The notes: generated by a model not told the origin, from the sequence alone. A stretch of 64,000 nt of DNA from Lachnospiraceae bacterium (GCA_019421365.1 JAHZFJ010000003.1:124001-188000); one strand, 5' to 3'. Shown: positions 25,182-34,870, counted from the stretch's first letter. Translations and numbers: made by a program.

Positions 25182-26621
25182 TTAAACCAGCTTCGTCTTT
25201 TTAATTATTTCGATAAATTCAAAATTAGATTTAGTACGCAAGAATAAATCAATGATCTTTTCTAATGCTTCATCTGATTTCATTCCACTTAAAGCACGGT
25301 GCATCAGATAATTTGCTTCTGTCTCTTGAGGAGCTAACAATAAATCATCACGTCTTGTACTTGATTTTGCTAAATCAATTGCAGGGAAGATTCTCTTCTC
25401 TGATAAACTACGATCTAAAACAAGTTCCATATTACCAGTACCTTTGAATTCTTCAAAAACAACATCATCCATACGTGAACCTGTCTCAACAAGTGCAGTA
25501 GCTAGAATAGTTAAACTTCCGCCCTCTCTCATGTTTCTTGCTGCTCCGAAGAACTTCTTAGGCATATGGAGAGCAGCGGGATCCAAACCACCTGATAAAG
25601 TACGACCACTTGCTTGTACTGTTAAGTTATAAGCTCTTGCAAGTCTCGTAATACTATCTAAAAGAACAACTACATCTTTCTTATGTTCTACTAATCTCTT
25701 TGCTCGCTCAATTACCATCTCTGATACACGTTTATGATTCTCAGGTAATTCATCAAATGTAGAGTAGATAACTTCCACATTCTTACCTTCTATTGATTCT
25801 TTAATATCAGTAACTTCTTCCGGTCTTTCATCAATTAATAAGATAATTAATTGCATATCAGGATGATTGACTGTAATTGATTTTGCAATTTGCTTTAATA
25901 AGGTAGTTTTACCTGCTTTAGGTGGAGAAACAATCATTCCTCTTTGGCCTTTACCAATAGGGGATACTAGATCCACCATACGCATTGCAATTCCTGCTGA
26001 CGGTGTCTCAAGATGTATTCTTTCATTTGGAAAAATTGGAGTAAGCTCTTCGAATTTTTTACGTTTTTGTGCTTCTGCTGGATGCATTCCATTTACAGAT
26101 TTAACAAAAAGTAAAGCACTGAATTTTTCATTCTGATTACGGATACGAGTATTACCTACTACAATATCCCCTGTCTTAAGATTAAATCTTCTGATTTGCG
26201 CAGGAGAAACATATACGTCATGCTCACCTGGTAAAAAATTATCGCAACGAATAAAACCATACCCATCTGGAAGAACTTCTAATATTCCCTCTTTCGTTTC
26301 TCCACTGTCTAGCTGTTCTATCTCGTTGTTATTAGTTGCTGATGGACGTTTTGTTCCTTGTGAATCCACATTAGAAAAATCTCTACTATCTCTAGTATCT
26401 TTTACTACTTTTACCTCTTTATACTCATTAACTTCTTTGATTTCTTTTACTGTATTATCTTCTTTTATTATCTTTTCTTCTTTCGTCTGTTTACTCTTGT
26501 CCGCTTCTGTAAGAATATCAACTAATTCTTTTTTTCTTAATATCGATATATTCTTAATACCTTTTTGCTTGGCTATCTCTTTTAATTCAGCCAAAGACAT
26601 TGTAGCGTAATTATTCTCCAT
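25182..26621 (-). CDS. rho: Transcription termination factor Rho
   Basis: A 479-residue RNA-dependent ATPase. The N-terminal Rho_N helix bundle (1-40) is separated by a Lys/Glu/Ser-rich low-complexity insertion (about 41-108) from the cold-shock-like RNA-binding domain (EGILEVLPDGYGFIRC, 111-126). The P-loop is SPPKAGKTTLLKQ (232-244), and RSLSEKRIFPAIDL and the Q-loop region follow. It is about 60 residues longer than E. coli Rho because of the insertion. It has a very long upstream region (560 bp shared with the divergent malic enzyme). Confidence 0.95.
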   Translation of the reverse strand: MENNYATMSLAELKEIAKQKGIKNISILRKKELVDILTEADKSKQTKEEKIIKEDNTVKEIKEVNEYKEVKVVKDTRDSRDFSNVDSQGTKRPSATNNNEIEQLDSGETKEGILEVLPDGYGFIRCDNFLPGEHDVYVSPAQIRRFNLKTGDIVVGNTRIRNQNEKFSALLFVKSVNGMHPAEAQKRKKFEELTPIFPNERIHLETPSAGIAMRMVDLVSPIGKGQRGMIVSPPKAGKTTLLKQIAKSITVNHPDMQLIILLIDERPEEVTDIKESIEGKNVEVIYSTFDELPENHKRVSEMVIERAKRLVEHKKDVVVLLDSITRLARAYNLTVQASGRTLSGGLDPAALHMPKKFFGAARNMREGGSLTILATALVETGSRMDDVVFEEFKGTGNMELVLDRSLSEKRIFPAIDLAKSSTRRDDLLLAPQETEANYLMHRALSGMKSDEALEKIIDLFLRTKSNFEFIEIIKKTKLV

Positions 26622-27181
26622 ATGTATGCTCCTTTACTCAACTTATTTCTCTGCCCCCATATCACCAACAGATCCATTGATACATATTATTTGTTATTCT
26701 TTATTCTATTTAAAAATGTAACAGTTAGTTCTCAGTATCATAAGCTAAAAAAACTAATATCATAAGTCCAATAACAGAAATGAAGCTTGATCTTCTTTAC
26801 GCTTAATTCATGATTATAAAAAGCTCCCTTGTGCGCTTCCTATTAATGGATTCATAGCATAGTATTGTGCTTGAGAATTAAATAGTTACATTAAAACTTT
26901 CATCGGGATATACAAGATTGTCAGAACAATAGAATTTCTTCTATTATACATCCATTTTTGTATAAAAGAAAGCTTTTTTATTGATTTACATATCCTACAT
27001 ATGAATCATATCATCTAAAAGGAGCCATCTTCAAAATCCTTAGTCCTTGATTTCCCATTTTGTTAGTGTTATGATTAATATAATTGCTGAATAAATTTAT
27101 ACATATTTGCTATTTCAGCACTGGCTAGAACTTGGTATACCAGAATATGTAACACAGGAATAGAAAGGACGAATTACAGTT
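26622..27181. other. 560-bp divergent intergenic region, rho and malic enzyme
   Basis: No reading frame, tRNA, T-box or riboswitch core was found. It must hold the rho promoter (minus) and the malic enzyme promoter (plus). The only motifs I note are a TATAAT-like box on the minus strand at 26943-26948 without a good -35, and AAAGGAGCCAT at 27018-27028 on the plus strand, which resembles a longer motif upstream of lon and glmM. Confidence 0.4.
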
Positions 27182-28336
27182 ATGACAACGAACGAAAAAG
27201 CACTTTTACTACATGAAGAATGGAATGGTAAGATTGAAACTATTTCTAAATGTACTGTTAAGTCAAGAGAAGATCTTGCACTAGCCTATACTCCCGGAGT
27301 TGCCGAACCATGTAAAGTAATCGCAGAAGATAAAGAAGAAGCGTATAAATATACAATTAAGTCCAATATGGTTGCTGTTATCTCTGATGGTAGTGCGGTA
27401 CTTGGTCTAGGAAATATCGGTCCTTATGCTGCCATGCCTGTAATGGAAGGAAAAGCAGTTCTTTTTAAAGAATTTGGTAACGTAAACGCATTCCCTATCT
27501 GTTTAGATACTCAAGATACAGAAGAAATTATTAAAACAATCGTTAACATTGCACCAGCATTTGGTGGTATTAATCTTGAAGATATTAGCGCACCTCGCTG
27601 CTTTGAGATTGAAGAACGTTTAAAAGAACTCTTAGACATCCCTGTATTCCATGATGACCAACACGGTACTGCTATTGTTGTACTCGCTGGTATTATCAAC
27701 GCACTTAAGGTCACTGGTAAAGAAAAAGAATCTTGTAAAGTTGTAGTAAATGGAGCTGGCTCCGCTGGTATTGCAATCACAAAATTACTTCTAACTTATG
27801 GCTTCAAGAATATAATAATGTGCGATAAAGTTGGTATACTATGTAAAGGTGCTGAAGGTCTTAACTGGATGCAAGAACAGATGATGGACATTACTAACTT
27901 AGAACAAAAACAAGGTTCCTTAGCTGATGCTTTGAAAGGTGCTGATATCTTCGTTGGGGTTTCTGCTCCTAATATCGTCACAAAAGAGATGGTAGCTAGC
28001 ATGAATAAGGATTCTATCCTTTTTGCAATGGCAAACCCAGTGCCTGAGATAATGCCAGACATAGCTAAAGAAGCCGGTGCAAAGGTAGTGGGAACAGGAC
28101 GTTCTGATTTCCCTAACCAAGTAAATAACGTAGTTGCCTTTCCTGGTATCTTCAAAGGTGCTTTAGAAGGACGTGCTACCCAAATTACAGAAGAGATGAA
28201 ACTAGCTGCTGCTGAGGCAATTGCAAGCCTTGTTGACGAAAAAGATTTGAATGAGGATAACATCATGCCGGAAGCTTTTGATCCAAGAGTTGCTGAGGTT
28301 GTTAGCAATGCTGTTAAAACTCATATCGTTCGATAG
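27182..28336 (+). CDS. NAD(P)-dependent malic enzyme (malate dehydrogenase, decarboxylating)
   Basis: A 384-residue enzyme converting malate to pyruvate and CO2 with reduction of NAD(P). TYR/Lys catalytic regions appear in SREDLALAYTPGVAEPCK (21-38) and FHDDQHGTAIVVLAG (about 158-172), and the nucleotide fold in NGAGSAGIAITKLL (about 188-201). The short clostridial form lacks the C-terminal phosphotransacetylase domain. The start ATG follows AGAAAGGACGAATTAC. Single gene, followed by a radical SAM gene 78 bp downstream. Confidence 0.92.
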   Translation: MTTNEKALLLHEEWNGKIETISKCTVKSREDLALAYTPGVAEPCKVIAEDKEEAYKYTIKSNMVAVISDGSAVLGLGNIGPYAAMPVMEGKAVLFKEFGNVNAFPICLDTQDTEEIIKTIVNIAPAFGGINLEDISAPRCFEIEERLKELLDIPVFHDDQHGTAIVVLAGIINALKVTGKEKESCKVVVNGAGSAGIAITKLLLTYGFKNIIMCDKVGILCKGAEGLNWMQEQMMDITNLEQKQGSLADALKGADIFVGVSAPNIVTKEMVASMNKDSILFAMANPVPEIMPDIAKEAGAKVVGTGRSDFPNQVNNVVAFPGIFKGALEGRATQITEEMKLAAAEAIASLVDEKDLNEDNIMPEAFDPRVAEVVSNAVKTHIVR

Positions 28337-28414
28337 GTCGAATATTCAACATCTCAAATCTCAGCAATCAATATAACATAACAATTACAAAATTAGATAG
28401 GAGTTTTGACATAC

Positions 28415-29398
28415 TTGAATAGCAAACGAATGTGGAATGACAAGCGTTATTATTCCTTTGATTATTACCTAAAGAAACAATTCGGACATCGATTATATAA
28501 ATTATCTTTGAATGGCGGTATGACATGTCCAAATAGAGATGGTACTATAGATACAAGAGGTTGTATCTTCTGTAGCGCAGGTGGCTCTGGTGATTTTGCA
28601 ACTAGTGCAAAACTCTCAATTACAAACCAAATTGAAGAAGCAAAAGCACTCATTGATCATAAAGTTAAGAAAATACCGAACACACCACAATATATCGCTT
28701 ATTTTCAAGCTTTTACTAACACCTATGCTCCAGTTTCCTATCTAAGAGAAATATTTACCGAAGCGCTTAGCCATCCTGACATCGCAGTACTTTCAATTGC
28801 TACAAGACCAGACTGTCTAAGCACTGAGGTTCTTTCTTTACTTGATGAACTTAATCAAATAAAACCCGTCTGGGTGGAACTTGGCCTACAAACAATACAT
28901 GAAGATACTGCAACTCGTATTCGTAGAGGGTATCCTTTATCTTGTTATGATATAGGCGTTAAGAATCTACGGGATATACACATCAATGTTATCGTACATC
29001 TTATAATTGGACTTCCCTACGAAACCGAGGAAGATATCTTAAAGTCCATTGATTATGTTAATAATTCTGGAATACAAGGCATTAAATTGCAGCTCCTTCA
29101 TGTTTTAAAAAACACTGATTTGGAGTCATACCTTGACTCCATGCACATCCTTACTCTAGATGAGTATGTTACAATTCTTGTTAAATGTCTAGAACATCTA
29201 GACCAAGATATTGTAATACATCGTATTACTGGTGACGGACCAGGAGATTTATTACTCGCTCCGCTATGGAGCACAAATAAGAAACTTGTGTTAAATACAA
29301 TTCAACACGCCATGAAAACACTTGATTCTTGGCAAGGTAAGAATCGTATGCACATAGCCGATACTACGGAGGTAAGTACATGCAATCAGAAGCTTTAA
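28415..29398 (+). CDS. TIGR01212 family radical SAM protein (YhcC type)
   Basis: A radical S-adenosylmethionine enzyme of about 327 residues. Its cluster cysteines C38, C50 and C53 lie in CPNRDGTIDTRGCIFC, in the CX11CX2C spacing of the YhcC/Elp3-like group, and ELGLQTIHEDTATRIRRGY is characteristic. Substrate unknown. There is no ATG near the ribosome binding site TAGGAG (28398-28403). TTG at 28415 has the best spacing (TTG at 28406 is too close and ATG at 28430 too far), so the start is uncertain. It overlaps the next gene by 19 bp. Confidence 0.85.
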   Translation: MNSKRMWNDKRYYSFDYYLKKQFGHRLYKLSLNGGMTCPNRDGTIDTRGCIFCSAGGSGDFATSAKLSITNQIEEAKALIDHKVKKIPNTPQYIAYFQAFTNTYAPVSYLREIFTEALSHPDIAVLSIATRPDCLSTEVLSLLDELNQIKPVWVELGLQTIHEDTATRIRRGYPLSCYDIGVKNLRDIHINVIVHLIIGLPYETEEDILKSIDYVNNSGIQGIKLQLLHVLKNTDLESYLDSMHILTLDEYVTILVKCLEHLDQDIVIHRITGDGPGDLLLAPLWSTNKKLVLNTIQHAMKTLDSWQGKNRMHIADTTEVSTCNQKL

Positions 29399-29934
29399 CT
29401 TTATATAAATTAATCATTTTATATATCCTTGAAAAAGTTGATTTTCCTCTTTCCAATTCACAGGTTTCGAACTTTATCTTAGAGAAAGAGTATACAAATT
29501 ATTTTACCATCCAACAAGCAATCTCAGAATTAATCGAATCTGATTTAATTCATTGCGAAACAATACGTAACACAACACTTTACAGAGTAGCAGATGCTGG
29601 ACGAGAAACTCTTGAATATTTTAACAGTCAAATATCTGATGCGATTAAAAAGGATATTATTGAGTACTTAAAAGAGAACAAATATACGTTACGAGAGGAA
29701 GTTTCTACATTATCGGACTACTTCCAAAGTAAACCAAATGAATACATCGTGCGTTGTCAAGTAAAAGAAAAAGACAGTTCAGTTATTGAACTTAATCTAA
29801 CGGTTCCTTCCGAAGAAGAAGCAACTACCATCTGCAACAATTGGAGAGGCAAAAGTCAAGAAGTTTATTCTTTCATAGTAAGAACGCTTATGACTAGCAA
29901 GGAACAGACCGATACGGATATAGATAAACAATAG
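29380..29934 (+). CDS. DUF4364 family protein
   Basis: A 184-residue protein matching the clostridial DUF4364 family. An N-terminal winged-helix-like part (LTLYKLIILYILEKVDFPLSNSQVSNFIL, then QQAISELIESDLI and YRVADAGRETLEYF) resembles a PadR/ArsR DNA-binding fold. A C-terminal domain (about 95-175) has alternating strands. A regulatory role is inferred from the fold only. It overlaps the radical SAM gene, so the two are co-translated. Confidence 0.8.
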   Translation: MQSEALTLYKLIILYILEKVDFPLSNSQVSNFILEKEYTNYFTIQQAISELIESDLIHCETIRNTTLYRVADAGRETLEYFNSQISDAIKKDIIEYLKENKYTLREEVSTLSDYFQSKPNEYIVRCQVKEKDSSVIELNLTVPSEEEATTICNNWRGKSQEVYSFIVRTLMTSKEQTDTDIDKQ

Positions 29935-29961
29935 CACTATGTGAACTTTCTATTGTTATAA

Positions 29962-30013
29962 AAAACGCTATGTGAGAAAATCGATATAAGATTCGATTCT
30001 CACATAGCGTTTT
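29962..30013. terminator. Convergent terminator between DUF4364 gene and ysxC
   Basis: AAAACGCTATGTGAG pairs perfectly with CTCACATAGCGTTTT (15 bp), with a further inner AATCGA/TCGATT stem. It serves both convergent transcripts. Confidence 0.9.
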
Positions 30014-30034
30014 CTTTGCTAAATTTTATAGCTA

Positions 30035-30751
30035 TTATTCTTCTTCTGAAATCTCGTCAGCTTCAAAATGCTCTATTGTAGTAAAATTCTCTTCAGATTC
30101 AAGATTTCCATCTACAACTTCTTCATCAACTTCTTCATCATCTTCTTCATCCATTTCATCAAATCCACCATTCATTGTGAATTCAATCAGTTCCCAAATT
30201 TCATCACGGCCTTGTTTTGATACAGAAGAAAATGGAATTATTGGTGTTCCTTCTACAGTATTCAATCCTTTACGAATCATCTTTATATGTTTATCTCTCT
30301 GGCTTCGATTAATCTTATCTAACTTCGTAGCTATAATAACTGGATTATACCCATTATGAACAATCCAATCATACATATTCTTATCATTAGCTGAAGGCTC
30401 ATGACGAATATCAACTAATAAGAAAATAATACGTAGTTGCTTAGAAGTACGAAGATACTTCTCGATTAATTTACCCCATTTTTCTTTTAATGCTAATGAA
30501 ACCTTAGCATATCCATATCCCGGAAGGTCAACAAAATATACCTCTTCATTAATATTATAGAAGTTAATGGTTTGTGTCTTACCTGGTTGTGAGGATGTTC
30601 TTGCATAGGCTTTACGATTCATCAACGCATTAATGAGTGATGATTTACCTACATTCGATTTCCCAGCAAATGCAATCTCAACTTTATCATTCTCCGGTAG
30701 TACACTTGTTACACCACAAACGGTTTCCAAGTTCACACTTTTAATATGCAT
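30035..30751 (-). CDS. ysxC: Ribosome biogenesis GTP-binding protein YsxC/EngB
   Basis: A 238-residue TRAFAC GTPase required for large-subunit assembly. G1 is G30-KSNVGKSS, G3 is DLPGYGYAKV (about 75), G4 is TKLD and G5 is FSSVSKQG. Beyond the normal end near residue 200 there is a strongly acidic tail rich in Asp, Glu and Val that most YsxC proteins lack. The start was set at MHIKSVN, matching the family N-terminus; an ATG four codons upstream is crowded against the AAAGGG site. lon precedes it, as in many Firmicutes. Confidence 0.93.
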   Translation of the reverse strand: MHIKSVNLETVCGVTSVLPENDKVEIAFAGKSNVGKSSLINALMNRKAYARTSSQPGKTQTINFYNINEEVYFVDLPGYGYAKVSLALKEKWGKLIEKYLRTSKQLRIIFLLVDIRHEPSANDKNMYDWIVHNGYNPVIIATKLDKINRSQRDKHIKMIRKGLNTVEGTPIIPFSSVSKQGRDEIWELIEFTMNGGFDEMDEEDDEEVDEEVVDGNLESEENFTTIEHFEADEISEEE

Positions 30752-30779
30752 ATCAATTACCATACCCTTTCAAAAGTCT

Positions 30780-30940
30780 GGCGACTTTGTGCAAGGCACA
30801 AATCGCCGTGTGAAAGATGATCTTTCACACTACTCCCATCTACACACGATAAACTATCGTGTGTATTTTTGTTATTTAATCAAACTTCGCACGTAGATAT
30901 CTCGATAAGTAGATAATTTCGATATTCATGTGCGAAGTTT
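30780..30940. repeat. Cluster of four hairpins between lon and ysxC
   Basis: Four separate inverted repeats follow each other: 30780-30807 (GGCGA/TCGCC plus TTTGTGC/GCACAAA), 30808-30830 (GTGTGAAAGA/TCTTTCACAC), 30841-30865 (TACACACGATA/TATCGTGTGTA) and 30882-30940 (AAACTTCGCAC/GTGCGAAGTTT). They occupy nearly the whole 210-bp gap between lon and ysxC. The last may end the lon transcript; the function of the other three is unknown. Confidence 0.75.
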
Positions 30941-30961
30941 AAGTTTTTTATAATTAAAACG

Positions 30962-33280
30962 TTATTTTACAAGTGCAAAAGATAACACTTCTTCCATGGT
31001 ATCTACTAATTCAATATCAATACCTGTAACAATTTCCTTTTCTAATTCTTCTATACTGCTCTTGTTTTTCTTAGGCACAAGAACTAAGTTAACTTTTGCT
31101 GCTTTCGCTGCAAGTATTTTTTCCTTCAATCCACCAATTGGAAGAACTCTACCTCGAAGCGTAATCTCTCCCGTCATAGCAACATCTGCACGTACCTTCG
31201 TATTCGTTATAGCTGATAACATTGCGGTAGCCATAGTTATACCTGCTGATGGGCCGTCTTTTGGTACAGCGCCTTCTGGAATATGAATATGGATATCATT
31301 TTTTTCAAAGAAGTCTTGAGCAATACCATACTGACTACTAATAGAACGAATATAACTAATTCCAGCTCTCGCAGATTCTTTCATTACATCGCCTAGTTTT
31401 CCTGTTAGTTCGAATTTGCCTTTACCTGGCATTACATTCACTTCGATTTGAAGTGTGTCTCCGCCGACACCTGTCCATGCAAGTCCACGTACGATACCAA
31501 CTTCATCTTCCTTGTTAATCTCATCAAATGTAAATCGTTCTTTACCAAGATATTTTTCAAGATTCTTCTCGGTAATCTTAACACACTTCTTGTCACCTTC
31601 TAAGATCTCTCGCGCAACCTTTCTACAGATTTCACCGAATTTTCTCTCAAGATTACGAACACCAGCTTCTTTTGTATATCCATTAATAATATGGCTAATT
31701 GCTTTATCAGATATACTTAACTGATTTTCATTCAATCCATTCTTCTCAATTTGTTTCGAAATCAGATGTTCTTTCGCAATATGCTCTTTCTCATTCTGCG
31801 AATAACTATTCACTTCAATTAATTCCATACGATCTAATAACGGACGAGGAATTGTCTGAACCGAATTTGCTGTAGCTATGAACAGAACTTCTGATAAGTC
31901 AACTGGTTGTTCAATATAATGGTCTACAAAACGTTTATTCTGTTCAGAATCTAAAACTTCTAATAACGCTGAGAATGTGTCACCTTTGTAGTCATTACTT
32001 ACCTTATCGATCTCATCTAATAACATAAGAGGATTCTTAACGCCCGCATTCTTAAGTCCATTTACAATACGTCCTGGCATTGCACCAATGTACGTTCTTC
32101 TATGTCCTCTGATTTCAGCTTCATCACGTACGCCACCTAAACTAATTCTTACGTATTCTTTATCAAGCGCTTTCGCTACAGAACGCGCTATAGAAGTCTT
32201 ACCAGTTCCAGGAGGGCCTACTAAACAGATAATTGGACTTTCTCCTTTTTTAGTTAGGCTTCGTACGGCTAAGAATTCAATTATGCGATCTTTTACCTTT
32301 TTAAGACCATAATGATCTTCATCTAGCACTTTTATAGCATTCTTGATATCCTTGTTATCTTTGCTCACTTTATCCCAAGGAAGAGCTAATAACGTCTCTA
32401 TATAACCACGCGATACAGAACTTTCAGAGGAATTATTGCCTAAGTTCTTATAACGCTCTATTTCCTTCTCGATGTGTTCTTTCACAGACTTTGGAGCCTT
32501 TAACTTCTTTACTTTACTTAGGTATTCTTCCGCTTCGGTAAGAGAATCCTTGTCTCCAAGTTCCTCACGAATAATCTTGAGTTGCTCTCTCATGATATAT
32601 TCCTTTTGATTCTTATCAACCTTTTCCTTCACTTTAGCTTGTAAATCTTTTCTAATTCTTAGAATCTCAATCTCATTCGTTAAAGCTATACAAGTTTTTT
32701 CATAGCGATCCGAGATATCATTTTGCTCTAATAATTCTTGTTTTTCCTCATAGCTAAAGGAGATATTAGAAGCAATTGCATTCAATAGATGTCTAATATC
32801 TTCATCTAGTAACATAGTCTTCAAGACATCTTTGCTTAATCTAGGATTCTCGATAGCGTATACTTCAAGAATGCTCTTAATCCCCCTAAGATAAGCGGTA
32901 ATCTCTACGTCTGTTAGTTCATCTAGTCCAGTCTCTTCTTTTACCTCAACCTCACCATATAGATAAGGTTGATCCGTATACAGTTCGCAAACCTCCGCAC
33001 GCTCGAGTCCTTGTACCATGACGCGAATTATATCACCAGGAAGTTTGATTAATTGCTTGATTTCAGCGATTGTACCAACACTATATAAATCATCTAATTT
33101 CGGATCTTCAACATTAGGGTCCTTTTGCATTAGCAACAATACTTGTTGATCTTGTTCCATGGCCGTCTCTACAGCATTGATGGTAATCTTACGGTTAATA
33201 TCAAAGTGAATTAATGTATCTGGTAAGATTGTCATTCCACGCAACGCTACGATTGGCATTATTTTTCGTATCTCAGTCAT
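30962..33280 (-). CDS. lon: ATP-dependent protease Lon
   Basis: A 772-residue LonA protease. The N-terminal substrate domain begins IMPIVALRGMTILPDTLIHFDI and is followed by a coiled-coil region, the AAA+ module with Walker A GPPGTGKTSIARSVAKAL (near residue 350) and Walker B LMLLDEIDKV, and the protease domain with the catalytic Ser in KDGPSAGITMATAM (near 675) and Lys in LKEKILAAKAA. The start was set at MTEIRKIMP after GGGGATAAGT. A hairpin with a ribosome-binding-site-like motif in its loop lies upstream (33333-33386). Confidence 0.96.
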   Translation of the reverse strand: MTEIRKIMPIVALRGMTILPDTLIHFDINRKITINAVETAMEQDQQVLLLMQKDPNVEDPKLDDLYSVGTIAEIKQLIKLPGDIIRVMVQGLERAEVCELYTDQPYLYGEVEVKEETGLDELTDVEITAYLRGIKSILEVYAIENPRLSKDVLKTMLLDEDIRHLLNAIASNISFSYEEKQELLEQNDISDRYEKTCIALTNEIEILRIRKDLQAKVKEKVDKNQKEYIMREQLKIIREELGDKDSLTEAEEYLSKVKKLKAPKSVKEHIEKEIERYKNLGNNSSESSVSRGYIETLLALPWDKVSKDNKDIKNAIKVLDEDHYGLKKVKDRIIEFLAVRSLTKKGESPIICLVGPPGTGKTSIARSVAKALDKEYVRISLGGVRDEAEIRGHRRTYIGAMPGRIVNGLKNAGVKNPLMLLDEIDKVSNDYKGDTFSALLEVLDSEQNKRFVDHYIEQPVDLSEVLFIATANSVQTIPRPLLDRMELIEVNSYSQNEKEHIAKEHLISKQIEKNGLNENQLSISDKAISHIINGYTKEAGVRNLERKFGEICRKVAREILEGDKKCVKITEKNLEKYLGKERFTFDEINKEDEVGIVRGLAWTGVGGDTLQIEVNVMPGKGKFELTGKLGDVMKESARAGISYIRSISSQYGIAQDFFEKNDIHIHIPEGAVPKDGPSAGITMATAMLSAITNTKVRADVAMTGEITLRGRVLPIGGLKEKILAAKAAKVNLVLVPKKNKSSIEELEKEIVTGIDIELVDTMEEVLSFALVK

Positions 33281-33332
33281 ACTTATCCCCATGCATATCA
33301 CAAGCCAGCTTGTGATACTGCCAATACTTATG

Positions 33333-33386
33333 AGTTGAAGGATATTAGTGCATGGCTCCTTTCATAGATTGTGTATTCCTTCAACT
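33333..33386 (-). promoter_or_regulatory. Hairpin in the lon leader with GAAAGGAGCCATGCACT in its loop
   Basis: AGTTGAAGGA and TCCTTCAACT form a perfect 10-bp stem. On the minus strand the loop holds GAAAGGAGCCATGCACT, i.e. a ribosome binding site and the mini-frame ATG-CAC-TAA. The same 17 nt occur upstream of glmM (38560-38576). It could be a leader mini-ORF or a conserved 5' untranslated element. Confidence 0.45.
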
Positions 33387-33441
33387 TTTCTCTATTTGTA
33401 ACAAACGCCTTGTTTGCATACAAGTAAATCTACCATTAGAT

Positions 33442-33479
33442 AAAAAGTCCACTAAAGTATTACCTTCAGCAGACTTTTT
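33442..33479 (-). terminator. clpX terminator
   Basis: AAAAAGTC (33442-33449) pairs with GACTTTTT (33472-33479), extended inward by wobble pairs. T-run on the minus strand, 6 bp past the clpX stop codon. Confidence 0.8.
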
Positions 33480-33484
33480 TATAA

Positions 33485-34777
33485 TTATGCAATTTCATTG
33501 CTATTCTTTTTTGGAAGTCTTTTTGTAGTAGTCTTCTTAGCTGCACCCTCTTCTGAATAAACAAAAGTTGGTTCTTCCAAACCTTGCGCAGCTTGTTTTG
33601 TGATAATACACTTCGCTATTTTACTATCAGATGGTATTTTGTACATAGAATCCATCATAATAGATTCCATAATAGCACGCAATCCTCTCGCTCCAGTTTT
33701 TCTTTCAAAAGAACGTTTTGCGATCTCTCTGACTGCATCTTCTTCAAATTCTAACTCAACACCGTCTAATTCAAACAATTTTCTATATTGTTTTACAATT
33801 GCATTCTTAGGCTCTGTTAAGATATGATATAAAGCGTCTTCATCAAGTAAGTCAAGTCCAACACTTACAGGTACACGACCTACAAATTCAGGGATCAATC
33901 CATACTTAACGAAATCCTGAGGTAATACTTTTTTGAATAGCTTACCGATATTATCTTTATCGATTGCAGCAATTTCTGCATTAAATCCGATTGACTTATT
34001 GCCAATTCTGGACTCGATAATCTTTTCTAAACCATCGAATGCACCACCACAGATAAATAAGATATTCGAAGTATCAATTTGAATAAATTCTTGATGTGGA
34101 TGCTTTCTTCCACCTTGAGGTGGAACGTTAGCTACTGTACCTTCAACAATCTTAAGTAAAGCTTGTTGCACACCTTCACCTGATACATCTCTTGTAATTG
34201 AGGTATTCTCTGATTTTCTTGTTATTTTGTCTATTTCATCGATATATATAATACCGTATTCTGCTCTTTCAATATCGTAATCTGCTGCCTGTATTATTTT
34301 TAATAGTATATTCTCAACATCTTCACCAACATAACCAGCTTCTGTTAATGTAGTCGCATCTGCAATCGCAAATGGTACATTAATCAATTTAGCTAATGTC
34401 TGCGCAAGATATGTTTTACCAGAACCTGTTGGTCCTACCATGATAATATTACTTTTCTGTAGTTCTACATCCAAATCTTTATCTGCAAGTACTCTCTTAT
34501 AGTGATTGTACACAGATACTGCTAATACTTTCTTGGCTTCATCTTGACCAACAACGTATTGGTCTAAGAAATCTTTAATTTCTTCTGGTTTCAACAAATT
34601 AATACCATTCTCTTGAATTGTATCATCAAACTCTTCTTCAATAATTTCCGAACAAATCTCTATACATTCATCACAAATATATACGTTTGGTCCTGCAATT
34701 AATTTTCTTACTTGATCTTGCGTCTTATTGCAAAAAGAACATCTCAGTTGTTTTCTTTCATCTGCTCGATTAGCCAT
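33485..34777 (-). CDS. clpX: ATP-dependent Clp protease ATP-binding subunit ClpX
   Basis: A 430-residue AAA+ unfoldase that feeds substrates into ClpP. The N-terminal zinc-binding domain has C13, C16, C35 and C38 (CSFC, CDEC). Walker A is GPTGSGKTYLAQTLAKL (about 118), Walker B IIYIDEIDKI, and the ClpP-docking loop IGF occurs in NKSIGFNAE. The start at MANRADERK lies behind GGAGGTG; an in-frame start five codons earlier is inside that site. It is downstream of clpP with a hairpin between. Confidence 0.96.
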   Translation of the reverse strand: MANRADERKQLRCSFCNKTQDQVRKLIAGPNVYICDECIEICSEIIEEEFDDTIQENGINLLKPEEIKDFLDQYVVGQDEAKKVLAVSVYNHYKRVLADKDLDVELQKSNIIMVGPTGSGKTYLAQTLAKLINVPFAIADATTLTEAGYVGEDVENILLKIIQAADYDIERAEYGIIYIDEIDKITRKSENTSITRDVSGEGVQQALLKIVEGTVANVPPQGGRKHPHQEFIQIDTSNILFICGGAFDGLEKIIESRIGNKSIGFNAEIAAIDKDNIGKLFKKVLPQDFVKYGLIPEFVGRVPVSVGLDLLDEDALYHILTEPKNAIVKQYRKLFELDGVELEFEEDAVREIAKRSFERKTGARGLRAIMESIMMDSMYKIPSDSKIAKCIITKQAAQGLEEPTFVYSEEGAAKKTTTKRLPKKNSNEIA

Positions 34778-34811
34778 GCAATACACCTCCATTTTAGTAA
34801 AATTAGTAAAT

Positions 34812-34849
34812 CCATAACGACAGATTCCAATACAAATCTGTCGTTATGG
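34812..34849. other. Perfect hairpin between clpP and clpX
   Basis: CCATAACGACAGATT (34812-34826) pairs perfectly with 34835-34849 over 15 bp, with an 8-nt loop. It is followed on the minus strand by ATTTACTAATTTTAC rather than a pure T-run, so it may be an attenuator or an mRNA processing barrier that sets the clpP:clpX ratio. Confidence 0.7.
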
Positions 34850-34870
34850 CACTAAACTACTATAACATTC

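Noticed and set aside
26622..27181. T-box or other riboswitch in the long rho/malic enzyme gap
   Set aside because: No T-box core, no specifier stem and no conserved aptamer sequence was found.
27796..28308. 170-codon minus-strand frame inside the malic enzyme gene
   Set aside because: Antisense shadow with Ser/Ala-rich sequence and no motif; the plus strand has full malic enzyme motifs.
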